A DNA stretch of 43,172 bases from Streptosporangium amethystogenes (lineage in GTDB: Bacteria; Actinomycetota; Actinomycetes; Streptosporangiales; Streptosporangiaceae): the NCBI RefSeq assembly GCF_000721075.1, contig NZ_JOEQ01000047.1, positions 1 to 43,172 of the forward strand, written 5' to 3'. Of this stretch, positions 23,534 through 32,761 are shown piece by piece. Made by a program: the position numbers and the translations under genes. Below the pieces are notes generated by a model. The model saw only the letters and a program-made list of their open reading frames with translations. It ran no database searches and was not told where the DNA came from. Within the stretch, counting starts at the first letter, position 1, and each line of letters opens with the position of its first letter.

Positions 23534-24658
23534 CTAGTGGTGGGATTCCAGTATGACGATGTCGTCACGGTGGATGAGCTCTCGTTCGTACTCGGGTCCC
23601 AGGGTGGCCGCCAGTTCCCTGGTGGAACGACCGAGCAGTTCGGGGATCTCCCCCGCGTCGAAGTTGACCAGGCCGCGCGCGACCACCTGGCCACGCGGCT
23701 CGCACAGATCCACCGGATCGCCCGCCGCGAAGTCGCCCTCGACCGCCGTGACCCCCGCGGGAAGCAGTGACTTGCGGCGGCTCACCACGGCCTCGACGGC
23801 GCCGGAGTCCAGGTGGAGCCGACCCCGGCCGGTGGTGGCGTGGGCCAGCCAGAGCAGGCGGGTGCCCGGGTGGCGGCCCTCCGGGTGGAAGTAGGTGCCG
23901 ACATCGGTTCCCGCGAGGGCCTGGGCCGCGTGCGCGGCGGCGGTCAGCACCACGGGAACGCCCGCCCCAGTAGCGATCTTGGCGGCCTGAACCTTGGTGA
24001 TCATGCCACCGGTGCCGACCGCACCGCCCTTGCCGAGCTCGACCCCGACGAGGTCGGCGGGCCCGCGCACCTCGGTGAGCCGGCGGGCGCCGGGGCGGCG
24101 GGGGTCGTCGTCGTAGAGGGCGTCCACATCGGAGAGCAGCACCAGCGCGTCGGCCCTGGTCAGGTGGGCGACCAGGGCCGCGAGGCGGTCGTTGTCGCCG
24201 AACCGGATCTCGTCGGTGGCCACGGTGTCGTTCTCGTTGACCACCGGGACGATGCCCAGTTCGAGCAGGCGCGCCAGCGTGCGCTCGGCATTGACGTGGT
24301 GCGAGCGGCGCATCATGTCGTCGGCGGTCAGCAGCACCTGACCGACCCGCAGGCCGTACCTGGCGAAGGAGGAGGTGTAGCGGGCCACCAGCACGCCCTG
24401 GCCGACCGAGGCCGCGGCCTGCTGGGTGGCGAGGTCGCGTGGCCTGGCCGCCAGGCCCAGCGGGCCGAGGCCCGCCGCGATCGCGCCCGAGGAGACCAGC
24501 ACGATCTGGGTACCGGACTTCCGCCGGGCACCGAGCACATCGACCAGGGCGTCCACCCGGTCGACGTCGATCATTCCCTGCGGAGTGGTGAGCGAGGACG
24601 AACCCACCTTCACGACGAGGCGTGAGGCCTTACGGATCCGTTCGCGCGCAGCGTCCAC
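23534..24658 (-). CDS. proB: Glutamate 5-kinase with PUA domain
   Basis: 374 aa. First step of proline synthesis. The amino acid kinase domain (1-about 265) shows VVKVGSSSLT, VLVSSGAIAAG, NENDTVA, FGDNDRLAALVA and GKGGAVGTGGMITKVQAAK; residues about 275-374 are a PUA domain. Feedback inhibition by proline is known for the family. I place the start at GTG 24658 since GAAAGGT lies 7 nt upstream; a GTG at 24667 would overlap that site. proB and proA form an operon; obgE ends 48 nt upstream. Confidence 0.97.
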   Translation of the reverse strand: MDAARERIRKASRLVVKVGSSSLTTPQGMIDVDRVDALVDVLGARRKSGTQIVLVSSGAIAAGLGPLGLAARPRDLATQQAAASVGQGVLVARYTSSFARYGLRVGQVLLTADDMMRRSHHVNAERTLARLLELGIVPVVNENDTVATDEIRFGDNDRLAALVAHLTRADALVLLSDVDALYDDDPRRPGARRLTEVRGPADLVGVELGKGGAVGTGGMITKVQAAKIATGAGVPVVLTAAAHAAQALAGTDVGTYFHPEGRHPGTRLLWLAHATTGRGRLHLDSGAVEAVVSRRKSLLPAGVTAVEGDFAAGDPVDLCEPRGQVVARGLVNFDAGEIPELLGRSTRELAATLGPEYERELIHRDDIVILESHH

Positions 24659-24706
24659 GACACGCACCTTTCAAAAATGATCATTGGAAGAACAGCCGGA
24701 GGCGTA

Positions 24707-26059
24707 CTAACCGAGCCGGTTGTCCGACCCGCGCGGCCCCTGGTGCACTGCCTCGGCGTTGAGCGTCGGCTGCCAGTCGAAGATGTAGCCGTTCTCCATG
24801 GAACCGATGATCACTTCGGCCCCGGCCTTGGCCCCGGCCTTGGTCAGCTCCTCCTCGACTCCCAGCCGCTCCAGCCGGTCGGCCAGATAGCCCACGGCCT
24901 CGTCGTTGGTGAAGTCGGTCTGGCGGATCCACCGCTCCGGCTTGGCCCCGGTGACCTGGAAGGTGTCCTCGTCGACCCGGCGGACGGCGAATCCGGTGTC
25001 GCCGTGCTGCTTGGGCCTGATGACCAGTCGGGTCGGCTCGGGGACCGGGGCGGCGGCCCTGGCCGCGGCGACCATCTCCCCCATGGCGTAGGTCAGTTCC
25101 TTGAGCCCCTCGTGGGTGGCCGCGGAGATCGAGAAGACCCGTAGCCCCCGCTCCTCGAGCATCGGTCCGACGATGTCGGCCAGGTCACGGGCGTCGGGCA
25201 CGTCGGACTTGTTGAGCACCGCCAGGCGCGGCCGGTCCTCCAGCTTGCCGTACGCCGCGAGCTCGGCCTCGATCGCCTCGTAGTCGCTGATGGGGTCGCG
25301 GCCCGGCTCCATGGTGGCGCAGTCGATCACGTGCACCAGCGTGTTGCAGCGCTCGACGTGGCGCAGGAACTCGTGCCCCAGGCCCTTGCCCTGCGAGGCG
25401 CCGGGGATCAGGCCTGGCACGTCCGCGACCGTGAAGACGGTCGCGCCCGCGGTGACCACCCCGAGGTTGGGGACCAGCGTGGTGAACGGGTAGTCGGCGA
25501 TCTTCGGCCGGGCGGCGGACAGGGCCGCGATGAGGGAGGACTTGCCCGCGCTGGGGAAGCCGACCAGCGCCACGTCGGCGACGCTCTTCATCTCCAGCAT
25601 CACGTCGAGCTCGTCACCGGGCTCGCCGAGCAGCGCGAAACCGGGGGCCTTGCGCTTGGTGGAGGCCAGCGCGGCGTTGCCGAGCCCGCCGTGCCCACCC
25701 TCGGCGATCACATAGCGGGTGCCCGCGCCGACCAGGTCGATGAGGACCTCACCGGTGCCGGCGTCCTTGACCACGGTGCCGTCCGGTACCGGGATGACGA
25801 TGTCGGGACCGTTGGCGCCGTCGCGGTTGGACCCCTGCCCCTGCTTGCCGTTGTCGGCCTTGCGGTGCGGGCGGCGATGGTACTCCAGGAGCGTCGCCGT
25901 GCTGGCGTCCACCTCCAGGATCACGTCGCCGCCGCGGCCGCCGTTGCCCCCGTCCGGGCCCCCCAGCGGCTTGAACTTCTCCCGATGGACAGAGGCGCAG
26001 CCGTTTCCCCCGTCACCGGCCTTGATGTGCAGGACCACCTGGTCCACAAAGTCCGGCAT
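24707..26059 (-). CDS. obgE: GTPase ObgE/CgtA
   Basis: 450 aa. Obg is a GTPase needed for large ribosomal subunit maturation and linked to sporulation and stringent control in actinomycetes. Three domains are visible: the glycine-rich Obg fold (1-about 158, with GGDGGNG-type runs), the G domain (GFPSAGKSS, the NKSD specificity motif), and a C-terminal OCT domain (about 350-430), the form typical of Gram-positive bacteria. ATG 26059 has AGGA 9 nt upstream. Its place after rplU-rpmA is conserved in bacteria; a hairpin lies between rpmA and obgE. Confidence 0.98.
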   Translation of the reverse strand: MPDFVDQVVLHIKAGDGGNGCASVHREKFKPLGGPDGGNGGRGGDVILEVDASTATLLEYHRRPHRKADNGKQGQGSNRDGANGPDIVIPVPDGTVVKDAGTGEVLIDLVGAGTRYVIAEGGHGGLGNAALASTKRKAPGFALLGEPGDELDVMLEMKSVADVALVGFPSAGKSSLIAALSAARPKIADYPFTTLVPNLGVVTAGATVFTVADVPGLIPGASQGKGLGHEFLRHVERCNTLVHVIDCATMEPGRDPISDYEAIEAELAAYGKLEDRPRLAVLNKSDVPDARDLADIVGPMLEERGLRVFSISAATHEGLKELTYAMGEMVAAARAAAPVPEPTRLVIRPKQHGDTGFAVRRVDEDTFQVTGAKPERWIRQTDFTNDEAVGYLADRLERLGVEEELTKAGAKAGAEVIIGSMENGYIFDWQPTLNAEAVHQGPRGSDNRLG

Positions 26060-26106
26060 CTCTACTTTCCTACCTCTATCTACGGGAACTTCTGCGGAAA
26101 ACGCGA

Positions 26107-26141
26107 GCAGGGGTGGACCGCCGAATGCGATCCACCCCTGC
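26107..26141 (-). terminator. Hairpin between rpmA and obgE
   Basis: Perfect 11-bp stem GCAGGGGTGGA / TCCACCCCTGC (26107-26117, 26131-26141) 24 nt past the rpmA stop, without a T tract. It may act as terminator or partial attenuator that sets obgE below the ribosomal protein genes. Confidence 0.7.
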
Positions 26142-26164
26142 CCTCAACGTCTGTCGGTGCGAAT

Positions 26165-26422
26165 CTACTCCGCGACCGGAACGATGCTCACCGCGCGGCG
26201 CCCGCGCTTGACACCGAACAGAACGTGGCCTGCGGCCAGCGCGAACAGCGTGTCGTCACTGCCACGGCCGACGTTGTCGCCGGGGTGGAAGTGGGTGCCA
26301 CGCTGACGAACGATGATCTCGCCGGCGTTGACCAGCTGACCACCGAAGCGCTTCACACCGAGCCGCTGGGCGTTGGAGTCGCGGCCGTTCCGAGTGGACG
26401 ACGCGCCCTTCTTGTGTGCCAT
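26165..26422 (-). CDS. rpmA: 50S ribosomal protein bL27
   Basis: 85 aa, complete. [16 protein letters not shown] is the classic N terminus, reaching the peptidyl transferase centre; [21 protein letters not shown] follows. No cleavable Firmicute-type N-terminal extension. GGGAG 9 nt before the ATG. Cotranscribed with rplU (19-nt gap). Confidence 0.98.
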   Translation of the reverse strand: MAHKKGASSTRNGRDSNAQRLGVKRFGGQLVNAGEIIVRQRGTHFHPGDNVGRGSDDTLFALAAGHVLFGVKRGRRAVSIVPVAE

Positions 26423-26441
26423 CTCGCAAAACTCCCGAAAC

Positions 26442-26744
26442 TCAGGCCTGGTCGATGCCGGTGATCTTCACCTGGGTGTACCGCTGGCGGTGACCCTGGC
26501 GCTTCTTGTACCCCGACTTGTTCTTGTACTTCAGAATCCGGATCTTCGGACCCTTGGTCTCACCGAGAATCTCGGCGGCAACCGTGAACTTGCCCGCCTC
26601 GGTGGTCACGTCGCCATCGTTGACGACGAGGACCGTCGGCAGCGAAACCGTGGAACCGACCTCGCCGGCGACCTTGTCCACTTCAAGGACGTCACCGACG
26701 GAGACCTTCTGCTGCCTGCCGCCGCAACGAACGATCGCGTACAC
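26442..26744 (-). CDS. rplU: 50S ribosomal protein bL21
   Basis: 100 aa. [24 protein letters not shown] at the start and [21 protein letters not shown] at the end are typical. GTG 26744 is preceded by AAGGG with 7 nt spacing. First gene of the rplU-rpmA pair. Confidence 0.98.
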   Translation of the reverse strand: MYAIVRCGGRQQKVSVGDVLEVDKVAGEVGSTVSLPTVLVVNDGDVTTEAGKFTVAAEILGETKGPKIRILKYKNKSGYKKRQGHRQRYTQVKITGIDQA

Positions 26745-27078
26745 CGCGGAACCCTTCTTCTGACTGCTTGCTCGCTGGATGCTGCGCCCCGCATCCGGCT
26801 GTGGTCATTGATGACGTACCGGGTAGGCGCGCGAACAGGGCGCGCCATGAGCGCACCGGTTCACCAGAATACCGGATTGACGGTGTCCTGGTCGAACCGG
26901 GCGGAACGTCGGGGGTGCCGACCTCAGGTCCTGCTCCTTGGATCTTCTGCCTGCCTTGGTCACCCGGACGGGGCCTCGCGACGGTCTCCGTCACCCATAG
27001 CACGCTATGAGCTCCTTTTCCGCCCTACGAGGCACCGTCCGACAGACCCACGCCACGGCAAAATCTGCGGGACAGGAC
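26745..27078 (-). other. Leader of rplU; no gene seen
   Basis: This 334-nt stretch between rne and rplU has no supported gene. A 7-bp hairpin GGCGCGC/GCGCGCC (26826-26832, 26840-26846) lies 82 nt upstream of the rplU start and could be part of its 5' UTR. Ribosomal protein leaders often carry autoregulatory structure, but I cannot name one here. Confidence 0.4.
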
Positions 27079-29814
27079 CTACTCGGCCGGCCTGGCCTTG
27101 CGGGAGCGTCTCCGCCCCCGGCCAGAAGCCTGTGCTGCCTGACCGTCCTCGTTCTGGACGCCATCAAGCGCATCGGTCACCGTATCACGACCCGACTGGT
27201 CACCGGCCGCCACAGCGTGGCTACCGTCCTTGCCGAGCTTCTCCGCGACGACCTTCTCGACCGCCATCTTGCCCTGCGTACCACGCGGCTCCGGCCTGCC
27301 CTCGACCGGCTCGGCCGAGACGTGCAGGCCGCGGCCGTTGCAGCACTCACAGACCGTGGAGAACGCCTCCAGGAGGCCCTGACCGACCCGCTTACGCGTC
27401 ATCTGGACCAGCCCCAGAGAGGTGACCTCGGCGACCTGGTGCTTGGTACGGTCGCGGGCCAGGCACTCCAGCAGCCGCCTCAGCACCAGGTCCCGGTTGT
27501 TCTCCAGCACCATGTCGATGAAGTCGATGACGATGATGCCGCCGATGTCGCGCAGCCTGAGCTGGCGGACGATCTCCTCGGCCGCCTCCAGGTTGTTGCG
27601 GGTGACGGTCTCCTCAAGGTTGCCGCCCTGACCGGTGAACTTGCCGGTGTTGACGTCGACCACGGTCATGGCCTCGGTCCGGTCGATCACCAGCGAGCCG
27701 CCGCTGGGCAGCCAGACCTTGCGCTCCATCGCCTTGGCGATCTGCTCGTCGATCCGGTAGGCGGCGAAGACGTCGCCGTCCTCTTCCCACCTGCTGAGGC
27801 GGTCGGCCAGGTGCGGGGCAACGTAACGGACGTATTCGTCGACCGTCTCCCACACCTCGTCTCCCGCGACGACCAGCGAGGAGAAGTCCTCGTTGAACAC
27901 GTCTCGGACCACCCGGACCGTCAGGTCCGGCTCGGAGGAGAGCAACTCCGGCGCGCTGGCCGACTTGGCCTTGCGCTGGATGTTCTCCCACTGCGCCGAC
28001 AGCCTGGCCACGTCGCGGCTCAGCTCGTCCTCCGACGCGCCTTCGGCGGCCGTGCGGACGATGACCCCGGCGCTCTCCGGCATGACCTTCTTGAGGATGC
28101 TCTTGAGGCGGGTGCGCTCCTTGTCGGGGAGCTTGCGGCTGATCCCGGTCATCGAGCCGTCGGGCACGTAGACCAGGTAGCGCCCGGGCAGGCTGATCTG
28201 GCTCGTCAGGCGGGCACCCTTGTGCCCCATCGGGTCCTTGGTGACCTGCACCAGCACCGACTGGCCCGACTTCAGCGCCACCTCGATCCGCTTGGGCTGT
28301 CCCTCCAGCCCGGCGGTGTCGAAGTTCACCTCTCCGGCGTACAGCACCGCGTTACGGCCCTTGCCGATGTCGACGAACGCGGCTTCCATGCTCGGCAGGA
28401 CGTTCTGCACCTTGCCGAGATAGACGTTGCCCACATACGACTGGCTCGCCTCGCGGTTGACATAGTGCTCAACGAGGACCCCGTCCTCCAGTACCGCGAT
28501 CTGGGTGCGCCCGCCGGTACGGCGGACCACCATCATGCGCTCGACGGACTCCCTGCGGGCCAGGAACTCCGACTCGGTGATGATCGGCGGACGCCTGCGG
28601 CCGAGTTCGCGCCCCTCGCGACGGCGCTGCTTCTTGGCCTCCAGACGGGTCGAGCCTCGCACGCTCTGCACCTCGTCCACCGAGGTGCTGCGCCCGGCAC
28701 GGGGCGCGCGGATGCGCACCACGGTGTTCGGCGGATCGTTGTGAACCTCGCCCGCCTCGTCGGTGCCCCTGCGCCGCCTACGGCGACGCCTGCGCGAGCT
28801 GCCGCTCTCCGAGTCCTCGTCCTGCTCGGCCTCGGACCTGTCCTCTTCGTCCTGCTCGCCCTCGGTCTCCTCGCTCTCGTCGAGGTCTCGAGTCTTGCCA
28901 CGGCCCCGACCGCCCCTGCGGCGCCGACGCCGACGGCCACCGGCGTCCTCGTCTCCGTCCGTGTCCTCGTCCTCGGGCTCCTCCGCGATCTCGGCCTTCG
29001 CCTCGACGGGCTCGGGCTCCGGCTGCGGCGCGGGAGGCTGGACCGGCGCGGGCCGGGCGGCGGGCTGTGTGGCCCGCTGCGGGTCGGGTGCCTGGAACAG
29101 CGGCTGGAACACCGCCGCGGGTGCCTGGAAGGTCACCGAGGGCACCTCGGAACGTTCTTGGGCGACCAGCCCGAAGGGGTCGGCGAACAGTCCCGGCCGC
29201 CGTTCCTCGACGACTTCCTCACCCGCGGGCTCGTCATCGAGCGGTTCGTCAACGGGCAGTTCGAGCAGCAGCTCCGCCTCGGCCGTGGGCACCTCGCCGG
29301 TGACCTCCTCGGCCGCGGCCGGCTCCTCCCGCACGACTGCCTTCTTGCGCGTACGGGTGCGCTTGACAGGGGCGGCGGGCGCCTCCTGCGGCGCGGGCTC
29401 CTGAACGGCGACGGGCGCCGCGGGCTCCGCCTCCGCGACCGCCGTCTCGGCAGGCTCGGCGACCGGTTCGGTCACCTTCTTCGCACGACTACGCCGCGTG
29501 GCGGTGACGGCACCTTCCGTCGCGGCGGTCTTGCGCCTGGTGGCGCGCTTGGGCGCCGCCTCCTTCGCCTCCTCGGCCTCGGCGGGCTCCGCCGTGGGCC
29601 CGGACGCACCGGCCTCCGATGGTTCCGGCGAGATGCCGGACGCCGCCCGGGGTGCGGGTGCCGTCACGACCTCGGGAACCGAATCCGGCACCTCTGGCGG
29701 AGGTCCCGCGGGTCGGCTCGCGGCCCTGCGCCGGGGCGCCGGTGGCCGCGTCTCTTCTGTTGTCGTATCCCCACCGAGGCTGTTGACCCCGGCATTGGGC
29801 TCGTTGTCGAGCAT
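27079..29814 (-). CDS. rne: Ribonuclease E/G family endoribonuclease
   Basis: 911 aa. Main mRNA decay and rRNA/tRNA processing endonuclease. Residues 1-about 420 are a disordered extension with alternating acidic and basic tracts (Arg blocks near 298 and 345), the actinobacterial arrangement in which the scaffold is N-terminal. The catalytic half follows: S1 domain (YVGNVYLGKVQNVLPSMEAAFVD, about 455), the metal-binding Asp in VVDVNTGKFTG (about 720) and DFIDM (about 761), and the Zn-link CECC (about 820). ATG 29814 (MLDNEPN) has GGGAGAG upstream; open sequence to 30003 includes ATG 29892 but lacks a good site. It lies just upstream of rplU on the same strand. Confidence 0.95.
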   Translation of the reverse strand: MLDNEPNAGVNSLGGDTTTEETRPPAPRRRAASRPAGPPPEVPDSVPEVVTAPAPRAASGISPEPSEAGASGPTAEPAEAEEAKEAAPKRATRRKTAATEGAVTATRRSRAKKVTEPVAEPAETAVAEAEPAAPVAVQEPAPQEAPAAPVKRTRTRKKAVVREEPAAAEEVTGEVPTAEAELLLELPVDEPLDDEPAGEEVVEERRPGLFADPFGLVAQERSEVPSVTFQAPAAVFQPLFQAPDPQRATQPAARPAPVQPPAPQPEPEPVEAKAEIAEEPEDEDTDGDEDAGGRRRRRRRGGRGRGKTRDLDESEETEGEQDEEDRSEAEQDEDSESGSSRRRRRRRRRGTDEAGEVHNDPPNTVVRIRAPRAGRSTSVDEVQSVRGSTRLEAKKQRRREGRELGRRRPPIITESEFLARRESVERMMVVRRTGGRTQIAVLEDGVLVEHYVNREASQSYVGNVYLGKVQNVLPSMEAAFVDIGKGRNAVLYAGEVNFDTAGLEGQPKRIEVALKSGQSVLVQVTKDPMGHKGARLTSQISLPGRYLVYVPDGSMTGISRKLPDKERTRLKSILKKVMPESAGVIVRTAAEGASEDELSRDVARLSAQWENIQRKAKSASAPELLSSEPDLTVRVVRDVFNEDFSSLVVAGDEVWETVDEYVRYVAPHLADRLSRWEEDGDVFAAYRIDEQIAKAMERKVWLPSGGSLVIDRTEAMTVVDVNTGKFTGQGGNLEETVTRNNLEAAEEIVRQLRLRDIGGIIVIDFIDMVLENNRDLVLRRLLECLARDRTKHQVAEVTSLGLVQMTRKRVGQGLLEAFSTVCECCNGRGLHVSAEPVEGRPEPRGTQGKMAVEKVVAEKLGKDGSHAVAAGDQSGRDTVTDALDGVQNEDGQAAQASGRGRRRSRKARPAE

Positions 29815-29911
29815 GCGGGCGCTCTCCCGTTCAGCTCCCGGGCACGTCTCCGCGCCGCGCGGGAGCTCTCGTCTCTCACTGTCCGCCAGGCTCATAGCCC
29901 GGCGCCAAGTC

Positions 29912-30691
29912 CTATATGTCGCCGCCGACGTGCCTGCCCACCGGTTCCGCTTCGCCGCCGCGCGTAATGTCGCGGTCCAGGCCGAACGGATCAGCGGGCT
30001 CACCGGTACGAACGTCCAGCGGGCCCTGCGCCAGCCTGGTCACCTCGGGGGGCACCGGCGGCGCGAAGTCAGCCACAAGACGCAGTCCAGTGAGAACGTC
30101 GTCGGGTCGAACGGCAGGAGTTGCGTGCCGTACAACCATGCGAAGTATGACACATGGCCGACTGGACGCCTGACCTGCTGTTGTCCCTTTGCCCTCAAAT
30201 GCCGCGAGGCTCAGCACCGCTTCTCGCGCGTCGAAACGTCGCATCCCCTTCTTGGTAAGGCGTTCGACCTCGATATGATCGGTGGCGACGAATTTCTCAA
30301 CCGCGACACCGGCGAGGGCGAGATCGGCTCCGGGCAGCCGCAGTTCCCACGCCGAGCACTCCATCTGGTCGGCCAGACTCGCGGGGCCGGCCTCCACGAT
30401 GTCGAGCACGTCGAGACCGGGAGGCAACGAGGCGTCCAGAGCGGCTCGCAGCCGCTCCGGGTCACACTCGCGCGTCAGGCTGATCTCGAGGTATTCGGCC
30501 TCGCTGGCGACCCCGGTGGGTGCGGCCCCTCCCACATAGGAGATCTTCGGGTGGGGCGAGAAGCCCGCGCTGAACGCCACCGGGACGTCAGCTCGCCGGA
30601 CCGCGCGTTCAAGCGCCCGGGAGATGTCGCGGTGGCTGGTGAAGCGCAGGCGGCCGCGCTTGGCGTAGCGCACACGGAGGCGCTGCACCAC
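29912..30691 (-). CDS. DUF2344 (TIGR03936) family protein
   Basis: 259 aa. RVRYAKRGRLRFTSHRDISRALERAVRRADVPVA and FSAGFSPHPKISY are diagnostic. The family is the usual partner of the TIGR03960 radical SAM protein and fused to it in some bacteria; the function is unknown. The called start is GTG 30691 (adjacent GTG 30688 is an alternative). Neither has a ribosome site, and in-frame sequence upstream (PDGPPPAPVVQ) resembles the beginning of homologues, so translation may begin at CTG 30727, which has AAGGA 10 nt upstream. The radical SAM gene ends 68-104 nt upstream, and rne begins 97 nt downstream. Confidence 0.88.
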   Translation of the reverse strand: MVQRLRVRYAKRGRLRFTSHRDISRALERAVRRADVPVAFSAGFSPHPKISYVGGAAPTGVASEAEYLEISLTRECDPERLRAALDASLPPGLDVLDIVEAGPASLADQMECSAWELRLPGADLALAGVAVEKFVATDHIEVERLTKKGMRRFDAREAVLSLAAFEGKGTTAGQASSRPCVILRMVVRHATPAVRPDDVLTGLRLVADFAPPVPPEVTRLAQGPLDVRTGEPADPFGLDRDITRGGEAEPVGRHVGGDI

Positions 30692-30795
30692 TGGCGCGGG
30701 CGGCGGCCCGTCGGGAGCGGGTTTCAGGGTGGTGTCGTCCTTCCAAAGTCGTGGTCGTCATCTCTTGGGTGGGCGGCGCTCACACACCGCCTACC

Positions 30796-32706
30796 TCAGA
30801 CAACCGTCAGTGGCAGCAGCTTCTTCCCGGTGGGCCCGATCTGGATCTCCGTCCCCATCGTGGGGCAGACGCCGCAGTCGTAGCACGGGGTCCATCGGCA
30901 GTCTTCGACCTCGACGTCGTTGACCGCGTCCTGCCAGTCCTGCCAGAGCCATTCGCGGTCGAGACCGGCATCGAGATGGTCCCAGGGCAGGACCTCGTTC
31001 TCCTCGCGCTCGCGGGTGGTGTACCAGTCGACGTCGACGCCGACCTTGGCCGCGGCGTCCATCCAGCGCTGGTAGGAGAAGTGCTCGCTCCAGCCGTCGA
31101 ACCGGCCGCCGGCCGCCCACACCGCGCGGATGACCTCCCCGACCCGGCGATCGCCCCGCGACAGCAGGCCCTCCACGATCGAGGGCTTGCCGTCGTGGTA
31201 GCGCAGGCCGATGGCCCGGCCGTACTCCCTGTCACCGCGCAGGGCCTCCTTCAAGGCCCTGAGCCTGCGGTCGACCGTCTCGTGGTCGGCCTGTCCGGCC
31301 CACTGGAACGGGGTGTGCGGCTTGGGAACGAAGCCGCCGATCGAGACCGTGCAGCGGACGTCGCGCGACCCGGTGGCCTCTCGACCGGCCTTGATGACCT
31401 TCTTGGCCAGGTCGGCGATGCCCTCGACGTCGACGTCCTCCTCGGTGGGCAGGCCGCACATGAAGTAGAGCTTCACCTGCCGCCAGCCCTGGGTGTACGC
31501 GGTGGTGACGGTCCTGATCAGGTCTTCCTCGGTGACCATCTTGTTGATCACCTTGCGCATCCGCTCGGAGCCGCCCTCAGGGGCGAACGTCAGACCGGAG
31601 CGTCGGCCGTTGCGGGAGAACTCGTTTGCCAGGTCGATGTTGAACGCGTCGACCCGGGTCGAGGGCAGCGAGAGCGAGGTGTTGGTGCCCTCGTAACGAT
31701 CCGCCAGCCCCTTGGCGACCTCACCGATCTCGGAGTGGTCGGCCGAGGAGAGCGACAGCAGGCCGACCTCGTTGAAACCTGACGCCTTCACGCCCGCCTC
31801 GACCATGTCGCCGATCGTGGTGATCGAGCGCTCACGCACCGGACGGGTGATCATGCCGGCCTGGCAGAACCGGCATCCCCGGGTGCAGCCACGGAAGATC
31901 TCCACGCTGAACCGCTCGTGCACGGTCTCGGCCAGCGGGACCAGCGGCTTCTTCGGGTACGGCCACTCGTCCAGATCCATGACCGTGTGCTTGTGGATCC
32001 GCCACGGCACGCCCGACCTGTTGGGTGCGACGCGCTGGATACGGCCGTCGGGGTGGTAGTCGACGTCGTAGAACTTCGGCACGTAGACCCCACCGGACTC
32101 GGCCAGCCGCATCAGCAGCCCGTCGCGCCCGCCGGGCGAGCCCTCGGTCTTCCACTCGCGGATGACCTCGGTGATCGCGATGGCGATCTGCTCTCCGTCG
32201 CCCAGCACGGCGGCGTCGAGGAAGTCGGCGATCGGCTCGGGATTGAACGCCGCGTGACCGCCGGCCAGGACGATCGGATCATCGTCGCCCCGCTCCGACG
32301 CCTCCAGCGGGATACCCGCCAGATCCAGCGCGGTCAGCATGTTGGTGTAGCCGAGCTCGGTCGAGAAGGAGAGACCGAGCACGTCGAACGCCCGTACCGG
32401 ACGGTGCGCGTCGACCGTGAACTGAGGCACGCCCTCGGCGCGCATGAGCGCCTCCAGGTCGGGCCAGACCGCGTAGGTCCGCTCGGCCAGCGTCTCCGGC
32501 AGCTCGTTGAGGATCTCGTAGAGAATCTGGACGCCCTGGTTGGGCAGACCGACCTCGTAGGCATCCGGATACATCAACGCCCAGCGGACCGTCGCCTCGT
32601 CCCAGTCCTTGACGGTCGAGTTGAGCTCACCTCCGACATACTGGATCGGCTTCTGCACTCTGGGCAGGAGCGCTTCCAGACGGGGAAACAACGACTCGAC
32701 AGACAT
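30796..32706 (-). CDS. TIGR03960 family B12-binding-like radical SAM protein
   Basis: 636 aa. MSVESLFPRLEALLPRVQKP is the family start. The N-terminal half is a cobalamin-binding-like domain, then the radical SAM core with the 4Fe-4S motif CTRGCRFC at about residues 271-278, GLTFAPEGGSERMR, and a C-terminal Cys-rich segment (CRWTPCYDCGVCP) that may hold a second cluster. The reaction is not known; the partner is DUF2344. ATG 32706 lacks a Shine-Dalgarno sequence but has TATTCT ending 7 nt upstream, so the gene probably has its own leaderless start rather than relying on rodA readthrough. Confidence 0.92.
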   Translation of the reverse strand: MSVESLFPRLEALLPRVQKPIQYVGGELNSTVKDWDEATVRWALMYPDAYEVGLPNQGVQILYEILNELPETLAERTYAVWPDLEALMRAEGVPQFTVDAHRPVRAFDVLGLSFSTELGYTNMLTALDLAGIPLEASERGDDDPIVLAGGHAAFNPEPIADFLDAAVLGDGEQIAIAITEVIREWKTEGSPGGRDGLLMRLAESGGVYVPKFYDVDYHPDGRIQRVAPNRSGVPWRIHKHTVMDLDEWPYPKKPLVPLAETVHERFSVEIFRGCTRGCRFCQAGMITRPVRERSITTIGDMVEAGVKASGFNEVGLLSLSSADHSEIGEVAKGLADRYEGTNTSLSLPSTRVDAFNIDLANEFSRNGRRSGLTFAPEGGSERMRKVINKMVTEEDLIRTVTTAYTQGWRQVKLYFMCGLPTEEDVDVEGIADLAKKVIKAGREATGSRDVRCTVSIGGFVPKPHTPFQWAGQADHETVDRRLRALKEALRGDREYGRAIGLRYHDGKPSIVEGLLSRGDRRVGEVIRAVWAAGGRFDGWSEHFSYQRWMDAAAKVGVDVDWYTTREREENEVLPWDHLDAGLDREWLWQDWQDAVNDVEVEDCRWTPCYDCGVCPTMGTEIQIGPTGKKLLPLTVV

Positions 32707-32713
32707 GCCATCA

Positions 32714-32719
32714 AGAATA
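32714..32719 (-). promoter_or_regulatory. -10 element TATTCT for the radical SAM gene, probably leaderless
   Basis: Minus strand TATTCT 7 nt before ATG 32706, in the 55-nt gap after rodA. Confidence 0.5.
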
Positions 32720-32761
32720 TCCGCCTGGAGAGAGTGCCATAGGCAGTCACCAATGCCGATG

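Noticed and set aside
27007..29967. A 986-codon open frame on the plus strand, antisense to rne
   Set aside because: It mirrors the rne gene in a high-GC genome; its translation is Leu/Arg/Asp-rich without domains, while the opposite strand encodes a complete RNase E/G.
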